From assembly GCA_040507895.1 (NCBI GenBank), contig JBEVNX010000177.1:1-7083 (forward strand): 7,083 nucleotides of DNA. The letters run 5' to 3'. The stretch comes from JBEVNX01 sp040507895. GTDB taxonomy: Bacteria; Desulfobacterota; Binatia; JACPRU01. Position 1 is the stretch's first letter. Every line of letters begins with the position of its first letter. The notes under the pieces are model-generated. The model saw only the letters and a list, made by a program, of their open reading frames with translations. It made no database searches and had not been told where the DNA came from. Of the stretch, positions 5,583 to 7,083 are shown one piece after another. Both the position numbers and the translations under genes were made by a program.

Positions 5583-6746
5583 ATGAAAACCGTCATCGTC
5601 GACGCCATGGGCGGCGACCACGCCCCCCAGGCAGTGATCGAAGGAGCCGTCGGCGCCGCCCGCGAGCTGTCGATCCCGGTGACGCTCGTGGGGGATCGGG
5701 AGGTGATCGCGCGCGAGCTCGGCCGCAAGGCGGGAAGCCTGCCGATCCACATCCGCCATGCCTCGCAGATCGTCGAGATGGACGATAGCCCCGTCGAGGC
5801 CTTGCGCCGCAAGCGGGACAGCTCCATCCGTGTCGGCTTCCAGCTCGTCAAGTCCGGTGAGGCCGACGCCTTCGTCAGCGCCGGAAATTCGGGGGCGATG
5901 ATGGCGGCCGCGGTCCTGCTGCTCGGCAATCTGCCCGGCGTTCATCGCCCCGCCATCGCGCTCGAGCTGCCCTCGCGCCGCGGGCACGTCACGCTGCTCG
6001 ATGCCGGCGCCAACGTCGAGTGCGAGCCGCTCAATCTCGTGCAATTCGCGGTGATGGGCGACGTCTTCGGACGAAGCGTGCGCGGCCTGCTCTCCCCACG
6101 CGTGGGGATCGTCAGCAACGGGGAAGAGGAGAGCAAGGGCACGGAGCTCACTCGAGCCGCGGACCGCGTGCTGCGGCAGATGCCGCTCAACTACGTCGGC
6201 TACATCGAGGGCCGAGACATCAATGCGGGCAACGTCGACATCGCCGTCACCGACGGCTTCACCGGCAACGCCATCCTCAAGTCGCTCGAGGGTCTTGGCA
6301 GCTTCGTGCAGTTCCTGCTTCGCCAGATGTTCGAGCGGAACCTGAAGACCAAGCTCGCCTATCTGCTGCTTCGGAAGGATCTCGAGCGCATCCGCGAGGT
6401 TCTCGACTACGACGCCGTCGGCGGCGCGCCGCTGCTCGGCGTCAACGGCGTGACGATCATCGCCCACGGCTCCTCGAGCCCGAAGGCGATCAAGAACGCC
6501 ATCCGTGTCGCGGCCGAATCGGCGCGGAAGAACCTGATCGCGCAGATCTCCGGCGGGCTTCGGGCGGTTCCGGAGATCCAGGAATTGCCGGGTATGGCGC
6601 CGCGTCATGGCGGAGGCCGCTTCTGGCAGCAATTGAAGGGCCGCTTCCGCCGCGACGGCAAGGCCGATCGCAACGGCGAAGTCCGCGGCGAAGCAACGGA
6701 AGAACCCGACACGACGAACGAGGGAAAAGCGCCGAAGCGCGATTGA
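5583..6746 (+). CDS. plsX: Phosphate acyltransferase PlsX with a C-terminal charged extension
   Basis: Converts acyl-ACP and phosphate to acyl-phosphate, the donor used by PlsY in phospholipid synthesis; a peripheral membrane enzyme. 387 residues, longer than the usual 330-350 or so. Conserved segments: VDAMGGDHAP (6-15), VSAGNSGAMMA (98-108), TLLDAGANVEC (137-147), GIVSNGEEESKG (175-186; most relatives have a slightly different NxG at this point), VDIAVTDGFTGN (218-229), and GGAPLLGVNGV...IIAHGSS (280-298). The catalytic core ends at about residue 326 (QISGGL); the remaining 61 residues are a family-variable tail, with a basic aromatic patch (GGGRFWQQLKGRFRRDGK) and then a hydrophilic Glu/Thr/Lys end that is probably disordered. 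The start at 5583 gives the canonical MKTVIVDAMGG. No strong ribosome site is seen and a hairpin lies just upstream. ACP follows after 92 bp, so enzyme and substrate carrier are neighbours. Confidence 0.96.
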   Translation: MKTVIVDAMGGDHAPQAVIEGAVGAARELSIPVTLVGDREVIARELGRKAGSLPIHIRHASQIVEMDDSPVEALRRKRDSSIRVGFQLVKSGEADAFVSAGNSGAMMAAAVLLLGNLPGVHRPAIALELPSRRGHVTLLDAGANVECEPLNLVQFAVMGDVFGRSVRGLLSPRVGIVSNGEEESKGTELTRAADRVLRQMPLNYVGYIEGRDINAGNVDIAVTDGFTGNAILKSLEGLGSFVQFLLRQMFERNLKTKLAYLLLRKDLERIREVLDYDAVGGAPLLGVNGVTIIAHGSSSPKAIKNAIRVAAESARKNLIAQISGGLRAVPEIQELPGMAPRHGGGRFWQQLKGRFRRDGKADRNGEVRGEATEEPDTTNEGKAPKRD

Positions 6747-6754
6747 CGCAGGTA

Positions 6755-6781
6755 CGCCGCGAATCGCGGCGGCCGGCCGCC
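6755..6781. repeat. Overlapping palindromes between plsX and the ACP gene
   Basis: Eight bases after the plsX stop, CGCCGCG-AAT-CGCGGCG (6755-6771) forms a perfect 7-bp stem with a 3-base loop. It overlaps a 14-bp perfect palindrome GGCGGCCGGCCGCC (6768-6781). The two are mutually exclusive as RNA folds. No T-run follows, so this is at best an imperfect terminator or a processing/attenuation site that would let ACP be expressed apart from plsX. I see no strong promoter in the remaining 57 bases before the ACP start. Confidence 0.45.
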
Positions 6782-6838
6782 CTATTCCTCACCGGATCGA
6801 TGTGATAGGGACGCCGAAATCTCAACGGGAGGTCGAAC

Positions 6839-7083
6839 ATGGCGGGTGCCGAAGCGGCGGCTAAAGACACCGAAGGGCGCGTACGCGAAATCATCTGCGA
6901 GCACCTCGGGGTAGGAGAAGAGGAAGTCACGCCGGGGGCTTCGTTCATCGAGGATTTGGGGGCCGACGCGCTCGACAACGTCGAGCTCGTCAAGGCGCTG
7001 GAAGAAGAAAAACAGATGGAGAACTCCCACCAGGATTCCGAAAAAATAAAAACCGGCGGCGCTGTCGTGAACAACAACGAGGA
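6839..7083 (+). CDS. acpP: Acyl carrier protein, C-terminus cut by right edge; attachment Ser reads Ala and distal part abnormal
   Basis: My own translation from the ATG at 6839 (GGGAGG at 6827-6832, 6 nt upstream) stays open for 81 codons to the edge. Residues 12-57 read as a normal fatty-acid ACP: helix I (EGRVREIICEHLGV), GEEEVTPGASFIEDLGAD, and helix II (NVELVKALEEE). However, the DSL motif that carries 4'-phosphopantetheine is DAL here (Ala44, GCG at 6968-6970; TCG would give Ser). After Glu57 the sequence turns to KQMENSHQDSEKIKTGGAVV, where families have something like F.IEIPDEDAEKI.TVGDAV; only the EKI and G.V skeleton remains, and the DNA becomes A-rich (7010-7083 about half G+C). 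The frame is kept. As written, this protein could not be charged with acyl groups. Contig-end sequence error is a serious alternative to a genuine inactive ACP. Gene position after plsX supports acpP or a close paralogue. Confidence 0.75.
   Translation, partial: MAGAEAAAKDTEGRVREIICEHLGVGEEEVTPGASFIEDLGADALDNVELVKALEEEKQMENSHQDSEKIKTGGAVVNNNE

Noticed and set aside
4687..5586. Plus-strand open frame of 299 codons across yceD and rpmF
   Set aside because: Out of frame with both real genes and extremely Arg/Ser-rich; a frame shadow.
5358..6632. Long open frame on the minus strand (424 codons) opposite plsX
   Set aside because: It is antisense to an unmistakable plsX, has an Asp/Arg/Ala-biased composition expected of a reverse-frame shadow in G+C-rich DNA, and shows no recognisable motif.
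6755..6781. Intrinsic terminator after plsX
   Set aside because: The stem is strong but no T-rich tract follows, so I list it only as a palindrome/hairpin.
1..7083. Mobile element, CRISPR array, defence system or RNA gene
   Set aside because: No transposase, integrase, regular spaced repeats, tRNA/rRNA-like sequence or defence-type protein could be seen; the genes are core metabolism.

Overview
The window is G+C-rich (roughly two thirds by eye), densely coding bacterial DNA with nine genes and no mobile element, CRISPR array or RNA gene that I can recognise. LpxD (lipid A synthesis) points to a Gram-negative outer-membrane organism. A glutathione-transferase-like gene, a C4-zinc-ribbon L32 and the YceD-RpmF-PlsX-ACP order would suit a proteobacterial, myxobacterial or 'deltaproteobacterial'-type lineage, but I cannot name a genus. 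Both ends cut through genes, so this looks like an internal or fragmentary (possibly metagenomic) contig.

Left half, minus strand (read from about 3384 down to 1): a small secreted or lipoprotein-like pilin-fold candidate (3001-3384); then a tightly coupled cluster of hisI (2489-2878), hisG (1593-2492, sharing 4 nt with hisI), a DAHP synthase (476-1591, 1 nt after the hisG stop) and a glutathione-S-transferase-like gene running off the left edge (1-436). This cluster joins two histidine-pathway steps (the first, HisG, and the PRA-CH step, HisI) to the entry step of aromatic amino-acid synthesis, so the three enzymes are probably made from one mRNA.

A 273-bp divergent spacer (3385-3657) separates this from the right half, plus strand: lpxD (3658-4686), yceD/DUF177 (4793-5317), rpmF (5361-5543), plsX (5583-6746) and an acyl carrier protein gene that runs off the right edge (6839-7083). 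The theme is acyl-ACP chemistry: LpxD consumes 3-hydroxyacyl-ACP for lipid A, PlsX consumes acyl-ACP for phospholipid, and ACP is the shared carrier. yceD-rpmF-plsX is a classic linkage of ribosome and membrane synthesis.

The points most worth a second look are: (1) the terminal ACP reads Ala where the phosphopantetheine-bearing Ser should be, and its last 25 or so codons drift into A-rich, non-ACP-like sequence, which suggests either contig-end sequence error or a decayed/non-canonical ACP; (2) the DAHP synthase departs from its family at several active-site motifs, including a Glu-to-Asp change at a metal ligand and a short insertion; (3) the small pilin-like protein carries a lipoprotein-type leader instead of a prepilin leader; (4) hisI-hisG-DAHP synthase coupling; (5) lpxD outside its usual bamA-skp-fabZ-lpxA setting. 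I found no convincing wholly new multi-gene system; most of the window is housekeeping.
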